A stretch of DNA of 64,000 bases, taken from positions 155,984,629 to 156,048,628 of the forward strand of contig NC_035446.2 in assembly GCF_002127325.2 (NCBI RefSeq). Reading direction: 5' to 3'. The stretch is from Helianthus annuus. Taxonomy: Eukaryota > Streptophyta > Magnoliopsida > Asterales > Asteraceae. The notes beneath the pieces are model-generated. The model searched no databases, was not told the origin of the DNA, and was given only the letters and a program-made list of their open reading frames with translations. The position numbers and the translations under genes were made by a program. Shown one piece after another: positions 31,510-42,043 of this stretch (position 1 is the stretch's first letter; each line of letters opens with the position of its first letter).

Positions 31510-33697
31510 ATGGTGCCCGATTTAGTAAATCTAACCGTTTACTAAGTCACATGTGCTCTAGATCTGTGATTTTTGTGCTTTTTGTTCAAGATGTAAAAAA
31601 AAGGTGTAAAAGAAGAAAAATCCAGATCTGGACCCGAATATGCAGATCTGTGATGACCAGAAGGTTAAGTTTTATGTTTTACACCTAAATAATCAAGTTA
31701 TCATCATCAAAAATCATATATACAATGTTTTCGTCAAATTTGCAAAAGAACAGTACACTTTGTTCTTCAAGATGGGTGGCGGCTGGTTAAAGAACTAGGG
31801 TTTCTTCATACCCACTCCCGACGAAACCCCATTTCCCCTGCACATGACGAAACGCCCCGCCCACGAAACTCCTGAATATCCTGTTTCGTCGGCTTCCTTG
31901 TTTCGTCGACCTAGTCATAGTTTCGTCGGCTCCTTGGCTTATTATCAGCTGGTATCGCAGAAAGAGAAAGGATGTTGGCTGTTGTTCTTTGTTTATCGAA
32001 GATGACAAAAGAAGAGGAAGATACCAAGATGATGTCGGCTGGTTGCTATTGTGTATCGAAGAGGAGAAGAAAGGGGTTTTGGGAAATTGAGAGAGACTTG
32101 AAATTAGGGAGGTTGTCTGCTCCTGTGGTTGGAATCGCAAAGATTAAAAAAGGGGGTTTATTGGATGCTGATGTTGTATCGCATAGAGAGAGTGAAGGGT
32201 TTGATGATGTCTGCACAATTTGTATTTGGGGATTGGAGTGATGATTTACAGTTGTTGCTTTGTTTGTATCGAAGAAAGAGAGAGAGTCTGGAAGATGATT
32301 GTCGGCTGGTGACAAGTTGAAGGGTTTTTAATGTTTGAATGGGCCTTTGGTTGTGTGTCTCAAGACCAATGTTTAGAGAATGATGAAATATTTATTTTGG
32401 GCCAGCATAATTGACGAATTTTATGGATTTTCTTTTTATGGATCCACTTATTTATAAAACATCATAATGATGTTTGGTTGGATTTTTTTTTGGGGGCCCA
32501 AATATCTAAGTTTCTAGGATGAAACATGGATGACCCGCTTCTATTTGTGAGTTGCAAAGTGGGGTCGGGTGTTCGCAAAGGATATTTGAATCGAACTTCA
32601 ATGTCAATTTATACGGGTTCGGGAGCGCGCGGGATCGCTTTAAAATGATGAAAACAGATGATGATATTTTTTGAAAAATGTGGGGTAGTCACGGTTACCG
32701 ATGCAAACGTCAAATTTTGGTGACTTGACTATTATGGGCCAAAAACCAAAATGGTATGTTCACTTCTTCACGTCAATGTTTATGATTGTTATCGGTTATT
32801 CGTAAATGTTCGAAAGCATTTTGTTTATTGTCATATTCTCGCATTTGAAAACGAACGTATGAACCTCGAATGTCAATACCGATCCTAACGAGTTCACAAA
32901 GTCTTTGGAGGGATACAAGTCGGATCCTACGGGGTACTAGGCGAAATTTCTTTATCAACTAGAATATGCAACGAAGAAATCTTTTTGTTTATTGTCATAT
33001 TCTCGCATTTGGTAACGAATGAATGAACCTAGAATGTCAATACCGGTCCTAACGAGTTCACAAAGTCTTTGGAGGGATACAAGTCGGATCCTACGAGGTA
33101 CTAGGGGACGTTCTTATTCAACTAGAATATGCAAAGAAGAAAGTCGTTTTCGTGATTTTTCGAACAACCGAGAACATTCAATGAAGATTGATGACAGTTC
33201 CGCTCAGTGCATGGGAATTGGTGAACATTTGAAGATAAATTCTACTCAGTGGAGAGAATTTGTTCTGTGAAATTAATGACAGTTTCTTTGAAGTGGAGGG
33301 AATCTGTTAAGGTTTAGAGATCTTACCAAAGACATGGGGGGATAAAATTTTTCATATGTTGAATTTCTTCGGTAAATTTCTAAACGCAATCACAGGTGGT
33401 AGAGTTTGTCTTATGACAGATCAAGACTTGATGCATTTTTTTTAAAGAATGGAACCCTTATCAAATGCCGGTTGGAGTATTGGAAGATCAGCGGAAGATC
33501 GGTCAATTGAGCCTTGTGAGGAAATTGCACAACACCCAACACGGATACACGTACTTTGAGGGGGAACTATTATACAAAGAGTGTCAAGATACTACTTACC
33601 TGGATCATCGGTCAAGGGGGAATTTGTTAACACAGAGAAGATAAATACTTGACTGAAGATCGATTGCAGTTGCATTTTTAGCATTCGACAGCAACAG
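31510..33697. other. Interior of the non-coding LTR element
   Basis: No retroelement domain in any frame. It contains TTTCGTCGGCT repeats at 31880-31945, three degenerate copies of a GTCGGCTGGTTG...GTATCGAAGARG segment (31973, 32035, 32255 approximately), and a 164-bp tandem duplication at 32819-33146. Several 60-120-codon reading frames overlap on both strands and look fortuitous. Confidence 0.7.
32819..33146 (+). repeat. 164-bp tandem duplication
   Basis: Two adjacent copies, each beginning TTGTTTATTGTCATATTCTC and ending near AACTAGAATATGCAA.GAAGAAA, about 90% identical. Confidence 0.85.
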
Positions 33698-33710
33698 ACA
33701 AGGGGGAATT

Positions 33711-34165
33711 TGTTGATGCAGATTTTGTGTCCGATGCTTGTCGAATAGATTAGTTATTATTTTACGCTGAATTTGTAATAGTTAGTGACACAGTCAAACG
33801 AATGTGTATTGACCCGCTCGTTTGAAGTGGTCAAATGAGAGGGTTGTATGTTTGACCATGTGGGTTTTGCTAGACAAGGGGGTTTGGGTATAAATACCAA
33901 CCCTTTGTCATTTGCAAAACTTAGAGAGAAGGGGAGCTCATTTGAGAGTTCCTTGTGAGCTTCATTGTGTGGGGGAGAGATCACCACTTGGTCTCTCCCC
34001 GGATGTATACTCCTTTGGTATTAGTTCGGTTATCATATAATCGGGCCGATTTGTAATGTTATACTACCGATTAATTCAAAGAAGTGTGTTTATCCATCTC
34101 TAATCTCTCCGGTCTTGAACCGATCTCACACTAATCACGGTTTCGGTCCCGAAAACGGTCCTACA
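33711..34165 (+). repeat. 3' LTR of the non-coding LTR element
   Basis: 455 bp, seven substitutions relative to the 5' LTR, preceded by AGACAAGGGGGAATT. Confidence 0.93.
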
Positions 34166-34340
34166 ATTGTATCGACCTAAGTATCTTACCATAACCTAAT
34201 TACGCCAACGATGGTGGCACTTACCCAACATGAAGTGTAGTGTAATAATATTTTTTCGTGTTTTATAAATATTAAAACTTGAACCAATATATAAAATAGC
34301 TAAAAATATACCACTTATATATATATATATATATATATAT

Positions 34341-36240
34341 GGTCAGGATTTAGAGAAAACGGTGAAAAGTGTGAGAACGGTGAGAACGCTTATGGATCGT
34401 CCGATCAAAACAATCTATGGACTAGATGACGCGGTGGCGTTTTCGTAAATAACATAACTTTTATTGCTGTGGCGCGCTTCATTAAGGGTAAAAAGGTCTT
34501 TTGACTTCTCTACACCAAACGCTATCGCATGAAATAAAACGCCATTAAATTACTACCTTAACCTACAATAGCACAAACCATCATCATCTAAAAACGCCAT
34601 TAGATATAAAACGACAAAATTAATTATAATAAAATCCCACCTAAAAAAACCGCCAAAAAACATCCTATATATACAACATCTCAGACCTTCCATTAAAACA
34701 CACAAAAACACAAACGCCATATTTAATATATACCATTCGTCTTAGAAACGCCAAAAAAACCCAAACATCAAATATCCTCTAAACCAAAACTTTTATTTGA
34801 AATTCAGTTTGGTTGTCGGTAAGGTTTCGCTCAATGTAATGGACAAAATCTTTAAGTGAGGATATTGTCCATTTCATTGAGTAAAATCTTATTGACTTTA
34901 TCCTCAACTTCCATCCAATTTATAACGCCAAAATATACAAAAACATTATTGAGGTTTGTTGTCAATAAAGTTTAGCTGTATGGGATGGACAACATTGTCA
35001 GACATCTTTCTTAACTGAGAATTAACAATGTTGTCCATCACCATACAACAAAACATTATTGATTTAGCATGATCAAAATTTAGAGTTTTAAGGTGCTTTT
35101 ATTTAGTGGCGTTCTTTTTTTCGGTAAAACGCCAAAAAGTTAAAAAATCAAACATCGTTCATTGGAAATTCAAAGATTGTTGGCTGAAGGGTGAAAAGTC
35201 AATAACATTTTGTTGTATGAGATGGACAAATATTCAAGAAAAAGAGGCTGATTTAAGACTTTGTGCTTGCACACGGTGACAAAAAAAAAACTACTTCAAA
35301 AAACAAAAATAAAAAAAATCATACGAAAGTCAAAACAGCCAATGAAGATGCTTTAAAAGAAGAAAGTGACTAGTGACACTGAAGATTTGTAAGATCAATT
35401 GTTTATATATATATATATATATATTAACTTTTTTTAGTTGATTGTTATATAATAACAACGCCATATGTAATAAAAATGCCACACAGCCAAATGCTTGTCA
35501 AAACGCCAACATGCCATAAAACGCACCAAAAACTACCAAACCATAATAAAATTACTTTGGACAAGTATTATAAAAAACCCAAAAATAAAATAATAAAAAT
35601 AAAAACCAAACTTGAAAATGTAACTAGAAACAGTAACTACAAAACAGTAAAACTGAAGAGACCGAAAATTTATTATATTAGAATCTAAAACGCCAAACTT
35701 GAAAGATGGGACGTGTTACAGACTTCAGAGATAAAAAGCTTATCAAAAACAATAATTATAAAATAGTAACTGAAACGATAAATACTTTATTATAATAATG
35801 CACCGCCTAAACCTACGCGCCAAAAAGACATCCTTATAAAATGATACGTCTCAGCAACTTCTATTTGATCAAACCAAAAAAAACAAACGCCAATACTACT
35901 AAATACCACTCACTGTAAAACTCCAAGATGCTAAAAAAAATCAAAGATGGCTAATATGCTTTCTTAGATATTCAGTATTGTTCTTCGTGAAGTTTCACTG
36001 AATGGATTGTTAGCTGAGAGGAGTAACTCTGTAAGATTTGCTGCATGAGATGGACAAATATTCAAGAAAAAGATACTGATGACAGTCATATGTCATTTTT
36101 TGTTCTTTGTTTTTGAAGAACGCTTGGATGAGGAGAAGAGATCAATGACACTGAAGAGTCTGTTCATCAGTGTTCGGCAGATAGCTACTTAATTCAATTT
36201 AAATATCAATTATATATGAAAATCTAAAGGCTAAGCAATT
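34341..36240. mobile_element. Candidate non-autonomous element rich in AACGCC motifs, left end only
   Basis: Starts right after a TA microsatellite (34317-34340) with GGTCAGGATTTAGAGAAAAC, a terminus very like those at about 56218 and 57205. The interior has no gene but many AACGCCA motifs and several long hairpins around TGGACAA (34831-34880; 34978-35047). The segment GAGATGGACAAATATTCAAG is repeated at about 35228 and 36049. No matching inverted right end was found, so the limit given is where the motif stops. Confidence 0.4.
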
Positions 36241-36697
36241 CATTTACACAACCTAATTAAATCAAGGGCAAATTACTTTTTGAGTACCTGTGTTTTAGGG
36301 GTTTTAACCACTTTAGTCCAAAATAAAATTTTTTAACGCCCTGAGTCCCTATAGCCACTTTTCTTAGCCATTTGAGTATAAATTTTTTAACACTGTTAGA
36401 ATTTTTTGGTAAAATATTGTTAAATGACCAAAATACCCTCCACATCTTCCCTATAAAAACCCCATCCTCTGTATCCTTTTAATCATCCCCATTCTCTAGG
36501 CATCTATCACCACCACCCTCCACCACCAGCCCCACCACCACCATCCCCACCACTGCACTACCATCATCCCCACTTCAGTACCACTATCCCCACCACACCA
36601 CCACCACCACACCACCATCATTGTCACCACCGCACCACCATCCCCACCACTATCACTACCATCGTAGACAACACGTTGCAAGGGTCCCACACCTTGA

Positions 36698-36943
36698 TTG
36701 ACGGCGGCAACAAAAGAAGACCCCGAATTAGCTTTCAATTTGGTGAATAGAATGAAGGAGGGGTGTGGGATTTCTCCCAAGTTGAGGTCGTACGTGCCGG
36801 CTTTACTCGGGTTTTGTAAAAAAGGGGATACGGTAGGCTTGTTTGTGTTGATATTGATCCGCTGGAAACTGAAAACTTTGCTAGCTCTTTGACTACTTTG
36901 GCTTGCCAGAGGGAGACACAGGCTGATTTTTTGCAGTTTCAGG
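36698..36943 (+). pseudogene. Captured PRORP (protein-only RNase P) fragment
   Basis: PRORP enzymes remove tRNA 5' leaders in plant organelles and nucleus. Two adjacent readings match this family. At 36698-36840 in one frame, EDPELAFNLVNRM and PKLRSYVPALLGFCKKGD correspond to the last PPR repeats. At about 36845-36943 in another frame, VDIDPLETENFASSL and LACQRETQADFLQFQ correspond to the start of the NYN nuclease domain. The second piece ends at a GT that looks like the donor's own splice site. The catalytic aspartates lie further downstream and are absent, and the two parts are out of frame, so no enzyme is encoded. Confidence 0.75.
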
Positions 36944-37049
36944 TATAATCATGTGTTTCTAGTTGTTCGGTTTCTTCATCGTCGTCTTCTGCTACTTGTA
37001 TGGATTCAGATGCCCCCATTTAGATTTGGATGAACTGCAATTTGTTTCC

Positions 37050-37150
37050 GCTACCGTAGGGGCATTGGGAACAAGCAAGACTCGAACCCGCCACCTCCGG
37101 GTTAGAATGCGGGCTGGTGGCCATTGGGCTGACACCCAATGGTTGAAATT
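37050..37150 (-). repeat. Possible tRNA-derived SINE fragment
   Basis: On the minus strand GGGTTCGAGTC (37089-37079) fits the RNA polymerase III B box, and TCAGCCCAATGG upstream resembles an A box at a suitable distance. No target duplication or A-tail was identified. It lies inside the PRORP Pack-MULE. Confidence 0.3.
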
Positions 37151-37513
37151 GAGGATACATAATAATAATAATGATAATTAGAGATTTGTGTTTACGGGGA
37201 GTGTGGGAAAAAGGGGGATTGATGTAGATCTGAAGGTGAAGGTGTGATGTGGTGGTGCAACATAGGCGGAGGGTTTTTTTATAGGGAAGATGTAGAGGGT
37301 ATTTTTGTCATTTAATAATATTTAACCAAAAAATTCTAATAGTGTTAGAAATCTGGACTCAAATGGTTAAGAAAAGTGGCTATAGCGACTCAGGATGTTA
37401 AACATTTTGATTTTAGACTCAAGTGGTTAAAAATCCTAAAACATAGGGACTCAAAAAGTAATTTACTCGTAAATCAAATTAACAACTTATGCAATAAAAG
37501 TATCAAAGTCTAA

Positions 37514-38066
37514 AATATCAAGCGAAATTGGCCTATAATAATCCCAACTAGAGGTCATTGGCCATTGACAGTCCCACCTTTAAATATTCCCCCCACTAGT
37601 CCCAAGTTTCACCTATTTTCCTACACCGATCCCCCGTTAAAAAAGCTTAACGAAGTTATGTTTTTTTCCAAATTACAAACAATTTTTTTACCGCTTTTGA
37701 TCAGAACAATGATACGAGTCCATTGATGTAAGACTTACCTCAAAACGGTGCTCCAAACGATGAAAACGGCGCTTCAATTCGGGTGTTTAAATTTTCAATT
37801 AACAAAAATCAAGTCATATGGAGCACCATTTCAATGTAAGTTTTACATCAATGGACTTGTATCGTCATTCTGATCAAAAGCACTAAAAAGTCTGCTTGTA
37901 ATTTGAAAAAAAAAATATTAACTCTGTTAAGTTATTTTTAACGGGGGACTGGTGTAGGAAAAATAAATAAAAGGTGGGACTGGTGGAGTGAATATTCAAA
38001 TGTGAAACTGTCAATAGCCAATGACCTATAGTTGAGATTATTATAAGCCAATTCCCCAAAATCAAG
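37514..38066. mobile_element. Foldback MITE, 535 bp, 9-bp TSD
   Basis: Nearly the whole element (37523-38057) is one imperfect palindrome. The left arm begins AAATTGGCCTATAATAATCC and the right arm is its complement; even the central sequences pair (GTCCATTGATGTAAGACTTA with TAAGTTTTACATCAATGGAC). Flanking AATATCAAG and AAAATCAAG match at 8 of 9, suggesting a MULE-type origin. No coding capacity. Confidence 0.82.
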
Positions 38067-38829
38067 ATTAAAATCAAAGTGCGAGACGTTTGTTTACTTG
38101 ATTCCAAAAGTTTAGGTTAGAAGTTAACACATGGGCTTGAGATCCATATAACTCGATTGAACAATAATATTTAATTTTGGTTATGTTGAGAGTGTCCTTC
38201 TACAATATGAAAGGTGATTACTAAATAGATATATTTTTTTCCCTGAAAAAACTAAAACTGAAAGAGTTTTTTCTAGCTAGGACCACCCTACCACCAACAC
38301 AAATTCGCCCTTGCTCCTTGCATACAGGGGGTTCTTTTAATGACTGCTTGTTAAACGACAAACGTACATGGTCCAAATTTGAAGTTGATATTGAATAATC
38401 AACATGTTATAAACCTTAATAATAATATGCCGTGAAAGCCAGCTTAACATAAAAAAAAAAATTATAAAAAAACGTCATCTAGCGTTCGACCCTCGCAGAT
38501 AATTTTAATAAACAACTAGATATATTATAATAACTAGATATATTATAATATAAGATATCACACATACCAAGTTACTTAAATATATACAAATAATCATAAA
38601 CTAGCTAGCTAGAAATGTTTTATATGTAGCCGTCCATATCTAACAAATCGTCACGTACTCTCAACTCCCTTTTATTAGGGAAAACCTTTTAAAATACTTA
38701 AAGTATGATGTCTTGGATTCAAGTCGTGAATTCACCGTTCAAGAAAAGAAACCTCTTTCGAAGGTAGAACCTAGAAATACGTACGTGTTGTAACACAAAA
38801 GTCTACGGCGTGTGGAATGTTTCAAATTT
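38067..38829. other. Downstream flank of the ERF gene
   Basis: Unique-looking sequence with no gene. It includes a short duplication AACTAGATATATTATAATA (38514-38550) and contains the ERF 3' UTR; TTTATT near 38670 reads AATAAA on the gene's strand and could be its polyadenylation signal. Confidence 0.5.
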
Positions 38830-39492
38830 TCACCAACTAGAACTACTGCTGCTACAGCTCTCAGAGAACCCTAATAACTCTTCCAAATAATCCCCACCCA
38901 AATCCTCCAAAACGACAACGTTTTCAACCTTAACCTCCTTCTCTTTCTTCTTCTGTTTCACAAGTGATTTCCTCTGGATTGTGTGTTTCCTCTTTAGTTC
39001 CAAAACAGGAGAACTCCCTTCCTCATACTTGTAATCCATCTTCCTTAATGATTCATACACTTCCTCAGCCGAGAAATTAAGGACCGCCGCCGGACCACGC
39101 ATAGCAAACGCAGCTTGATCATATGCCAGGGCAGCCTCTTCAGCGGTGTCAAATGTTCCCAACCATACTCTAACCCCGTTTCGTGTGGAGTCGCGTATCT
39201 CGGCTGCATACTTCCCCCACGGCCGCCTCCTCACTCCGCGATAACTGCACTCCTTTTCTGGCTCGAAACCCTCTTCTTCTTCTTCTTCTTTAGTGTGTTT
39301 TGTTGGGTATGATACCGGGTTGTGGTTCACTGTGTCGGTAATGACTCCAAAGAGTAGCATCTCTTGGGAGTCATTTTCGTTGAAAGGGAGAAAGTGGTGA
39401 TTATTGTTGTGTACATTATTACATAGTAAATCAGAAGAGTACTCAAATGAGGAGGTTTCTTGTGAGGAATGATAAAAAAAGGAAGGATCCAT
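38830..39492 (-). CDS. AP2/ERF transcription factor, ERF1B/ORA59-like (group IX)
   Basis: Intronless, 220 aa, intact. The AP2/ERF domain (about residues 82-140) contains [40 protein letters not shown] and [10 protein letters not shown], with the Ala and Asp that define ERF rather than DREB proteins. The domain is followed by [13 protein letters not shown] and a C-terminal acidic motif [13 protein letters not shown], the CMIX-1 activation motif of ERF1, ERF14/15 and ORA59. An acidic run EEEEEE precedes the domain. These factors act in the nucleus at GCC boxes downstream of ethylene and jasmonate in pathogen defence; that role here is by family. The start ATG gives the expected N-terminus. The upstream region on this strand has a TATA-like stretch and a perfect GCC box. 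It is the only clear host gene in the window. Confidence 0.94.
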   Translation of the reverse strand: MDPSFFYHSSQETSSFEYSSDLLCNNVHNNNHHFLPFNENDSQEMLLFGVITDTVNHNPVSYPTKHTKEEEEEEGFEPEKECSYRGVRRRPWGKYAAEIRDSTRNGVRVWLGTFDTAEEAALAYDQAAFAMRGPAAVLNFSAEEVYESLRKMDYKYEEGSSPVLELKRKHTIQRKSLVKQKKKEKEVKVENVVVLEDLGGDYLEELLGFSESCSSSSSSW

Positions 39493-39508
39493 AGTGGATT
39501 TTTAGGAT

Positions 39509-39530
39509 GAAAGAAATATATATAATATAT
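39509..39530 (-). promoter_or_regulatory. TATA-like region of the ERF gene
   Basis: An alternating TATATATTATATATATTT stretch on the minus strand about 20-40 bp upstream of the start codon. It is close, so either the 5' UTR is very short or the real TATA box lies further up. Confidence 0.35.
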
Positions 39531-39710
39531 GTCGTTTTTTTTTTCCAAATTTAAAATAGTTGTTTTGATATACAACTTTGGAAATTTTTAAAGGGGTATC
39601 TTTATAGATAAAGGTGGTGCATGAACGAGTTGACAGATTTAGGAGGGTCCTCGTGTGGAGGGGTTTAATGAAGTAGGGTCCGGTCGTCAAACGGTTTTTT
39701 GTTTGGACTT

Positions 39711-39717
39711 GGCGGCT
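39711..39717 (-). promoter_or_regulatory. GCC box upstream of the ERF gene
   Basis: AGCCGCC on the gene's strand, about 220 bp upstream of the ATG: the exact core bound by ERF1-type factors. It suggests control by ERFs, possibly by the gene itself. Confidence 0.6.
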
Positions 39718-39966
39718 GGTCATAACTCATAATACTATTCAGTAATCACTAATGTTGACGTTAGCTTGCGTAAGGATCTTGTAAGGAATATTCGACAGCA
39801 GTAATAAAAAATGATAGTTCTTTGATATGGCTGTAAGATGGTCGAACTAGCTCAAGCTTAGTTACACGACCTTAAATGTCTTCTGGATGGGACATGTGGA
39901 CCTATAACTTTATTAAGTATTAAACTTTTTATGTACCCGGATGTGTGTGTATGTATACATTAGAGG

Positions 39967-40139
39967 GTTATATGCAATGGCGGACCCATGAATTATTTTT
40001 TGGGGGTGCAAACGAGAGGTTTAATCAAAATTTCAAGTGGTGTGATCGGGATTTTACCCTGTAAAATACACTAAATTTTTTTTTCAAGGGGTGCGCCCGC
40101 TCACCCAACCCTCTATCTAGGTCCGCCCATGGTTATATG
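39967..40139. mobile_element. hAT-type MITE, 157 bp, 8-bp TSD
   Basis: The element 39975-40131 has inverted ends containing GGCGGACC/GGTCCGCC and is flanked by the perfect 8-bp duplication GTTATATG (39967-39974, 40132-40139). It lies about 480 bp upstream of the ERF start codon. Confidence 0.85.
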
Positions 40140-41926
40140 TGCTAGTACATTATATAACGTTATAATTGTTCTCACTAGATATTATGTAATTACCTAATGC
40201 TGTGTAATCACAAAATGATTGTGTGAATATATAATGTTATAAGTGTGTGTGTTGTGTTTTAATAAATTTGCCTTTGCCGTTAAATAATAATAAAAAAAAA
40301 GTGTGTGTTTTCTCACTTTCAGATACTGTGAGTGAGATGAGTAAAGACTCAAGAGCTCAAATAGGCCAACTTGGTTGTTGGCAGGTTTCGTGATTGGGAT
40401 TGACGGATTCATATAATGCTGACTTTCAAACTTTGAATTCTTGACTTTGGGGGATGGACCATGCAATCGTGGTTGCAGTTTATGAGCACATGTGGAGCCA
40501 GACTCGATACAGTGAACCCCCACTAGGTTTTTATTTACTTAATTCTTCATTAAAATATGTGCATCTATTAAAAGAAAGTAACTTGGTGGCAAATAAATGA
40601 GGTTTGATCGATGGGGATGTGGCAAACTTTGTGGTATACAAATGAGGTTTGATCGATCCTAATCATGAATGATGAACCATCACACGTTCACAATCTATGT
40701 CATTTGTGAACATTTATCTGATTTATATAATAATATTTAGGTAAAAGAATGAGGGATGATAATGACAGTGATTTGTATTTAAAGTATTATTATCTTAATA
40801 ATTTGTTTAATTATCTCTAGCTTAACTATACAAGTGGTCCTTGGGGTATACATGTTTTACAAATTTGGTCAGTAAGTATGATAATTTACAGTTTTGGTTC
40901 TCATTGTTTGCTCAAATATAACACATTTGGCCTTTAACAACAATCATCATTAATAATCTGTTGACTTTGTTGTGAGTTGGCATTTAACAACAATCGTCAT
41001 TAATAATCTGTTAACTTTGTGTAAGAAACCAATATAACCCCATATTAAAACTCAATTTCGCCCGACAAAGACAACAAGTGAACAATCAACACCAACAATG
41101 TCTGAATTATTGTCCTGGCAAAAGGAGGGGATACCTCTTCATTCTTTTGTGTTTACACCATCGAATCTCATAAAAGGAATTGATCGGTTGAGGGAATGGA
41201 GATGATCAAGGGAGTTTTCCTTCAATAGCCAGAGACGAGATTGGATGGGTGTTGGACGTACTCACAGTTAAATTGACCACCGCCATCCTTGAAATTGGCA
41301 ATGTAGTCAATCTGAGAGGGTGGGTTTTAGGGTAGGCGGCCGGTGATCCAAGGTCTGGTAAATCTTGGGTGTTAAGCGCACTAGAAAAATGATGGGGAAA
41401 TGGAATACGCCCTTGTGATGGACCAAGAAGTTGGAAACTTAGACATAGGTCTTGGAGAAGTAGATGGTGGTTCAAAAATGAATTTCGGGGACTTAGTATA
41501 GTGTTCGCGTTGAATCAACTTAGTCGGTATACGTGTCAAGAGGATGGATTTATGAAATTCGAAAAATATTGTGGCTAAATGAGCTGGGTCGTGTAACTTC
41601 ATATGCTTCTCTTTACGTACTTAACCATGCATGCACTTAGCGAAAAGTTTATATTAAAACTAGTATAATCTTTTATTTAATTGGGATTTTACCAGAAAGA
41701 AAAATTAGTCAAAATACTTTATTTGTCAAAATACACCAAAATCTATATAACCCCATTCTATACAATATACTTAAACCCAAAGTTGGAAGAGAATTCTCCT
41801 CCCGGCTTTGGTCCTTCATTTTTTGGTTTCGCATATTTGGTCATTTTGTACAAGTTTATTTGGCTTTATAACATGTGCACTAACTCTATAAATTTACTTT
41901 TACAACCTCCCTCAAGTTAAGTGATT
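40140..41926. other. Unrecognised spacer upstream of the gypsy element
   Basis: No gene I can support. A TTTAACAACAATCRTCATTA segment is duplicated about 49 bp apart near 40935-41000. The stretch 40830-40930 resembles the 'free nucleotide' style of MULE TIRs, but no inverted partner is visible. Short open frames around 41100-41600 on both strands show no known motif. Confidence 0.4.
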
Positions 41927-42043
41927 TAGTTTGAAACACCCCAAAAAGATTTAATATGAAAATAAGTGAAAAATAAATAAAAAACTTAACTTAGTTGGTG
42001 AATTATGATAAAATGATAGTTAAGTTATGTGAAATGCTTAAAT

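Larger units (their letters stand above)
31035..34170 (+). mobile_element. Non-coding LTR retroelement with 5-bp TSD
   Basis: Two 455-bp LTRs (31040-31494, 33711-34165) begin TGTTGATGC and end CCTACA. They are flanked by ATTGT on both sides. The PBS for initiator Met tRNA is at 31497-31509 and the polypurine tract at 33698-33710. The 2.2-kb interior has no gag or pol. I count seven differences between the LTRs (about 1.5%), so it is older than the copia element at 17992. Size is between TRIM and LARD classes. It must rely on proteins from another element. Confidence 0.93.
36257..37477. mobile_element. Pack-MULE carrying PRORP gene fragments, 9-bp TSD
   Basis: Termini of ~170-200 bp are inverted repeats: GGGCAAATTACTTTTTGAGT at the left, and GAGTAAATTACTTTTTGAGT as the reverse complement of the right. 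Flanks TTAAATCAA (36257-36265) and GTAAATCAA (37469-37477) match at 8 of 9. The 1,203-bp element (36266-37468) has no transposase; it carries two segments of a proteinaceous RNase P gene and a tRNA-like SINE candidate. Confidence 0.85.

Noticed and set aside
31787..32320. Overlapping 60-120-codon ORFs in the non-coding LTR element
   Set aside because: Open on both strands with no shared motif; more likely due to low stop-codon density than genes.
36496..36780. Minus-strand ORF rich in Trp/Gly/Val
   Set aside because: Arises from a CCACCA-rich simple repeat within the Pack-MULE.
41098..41640. Possible captured gene fragment (MSELLSWQKEGIP... and following frames)
   Set aside because: Short, broken frames and no family recognised; no element boundaries around it.
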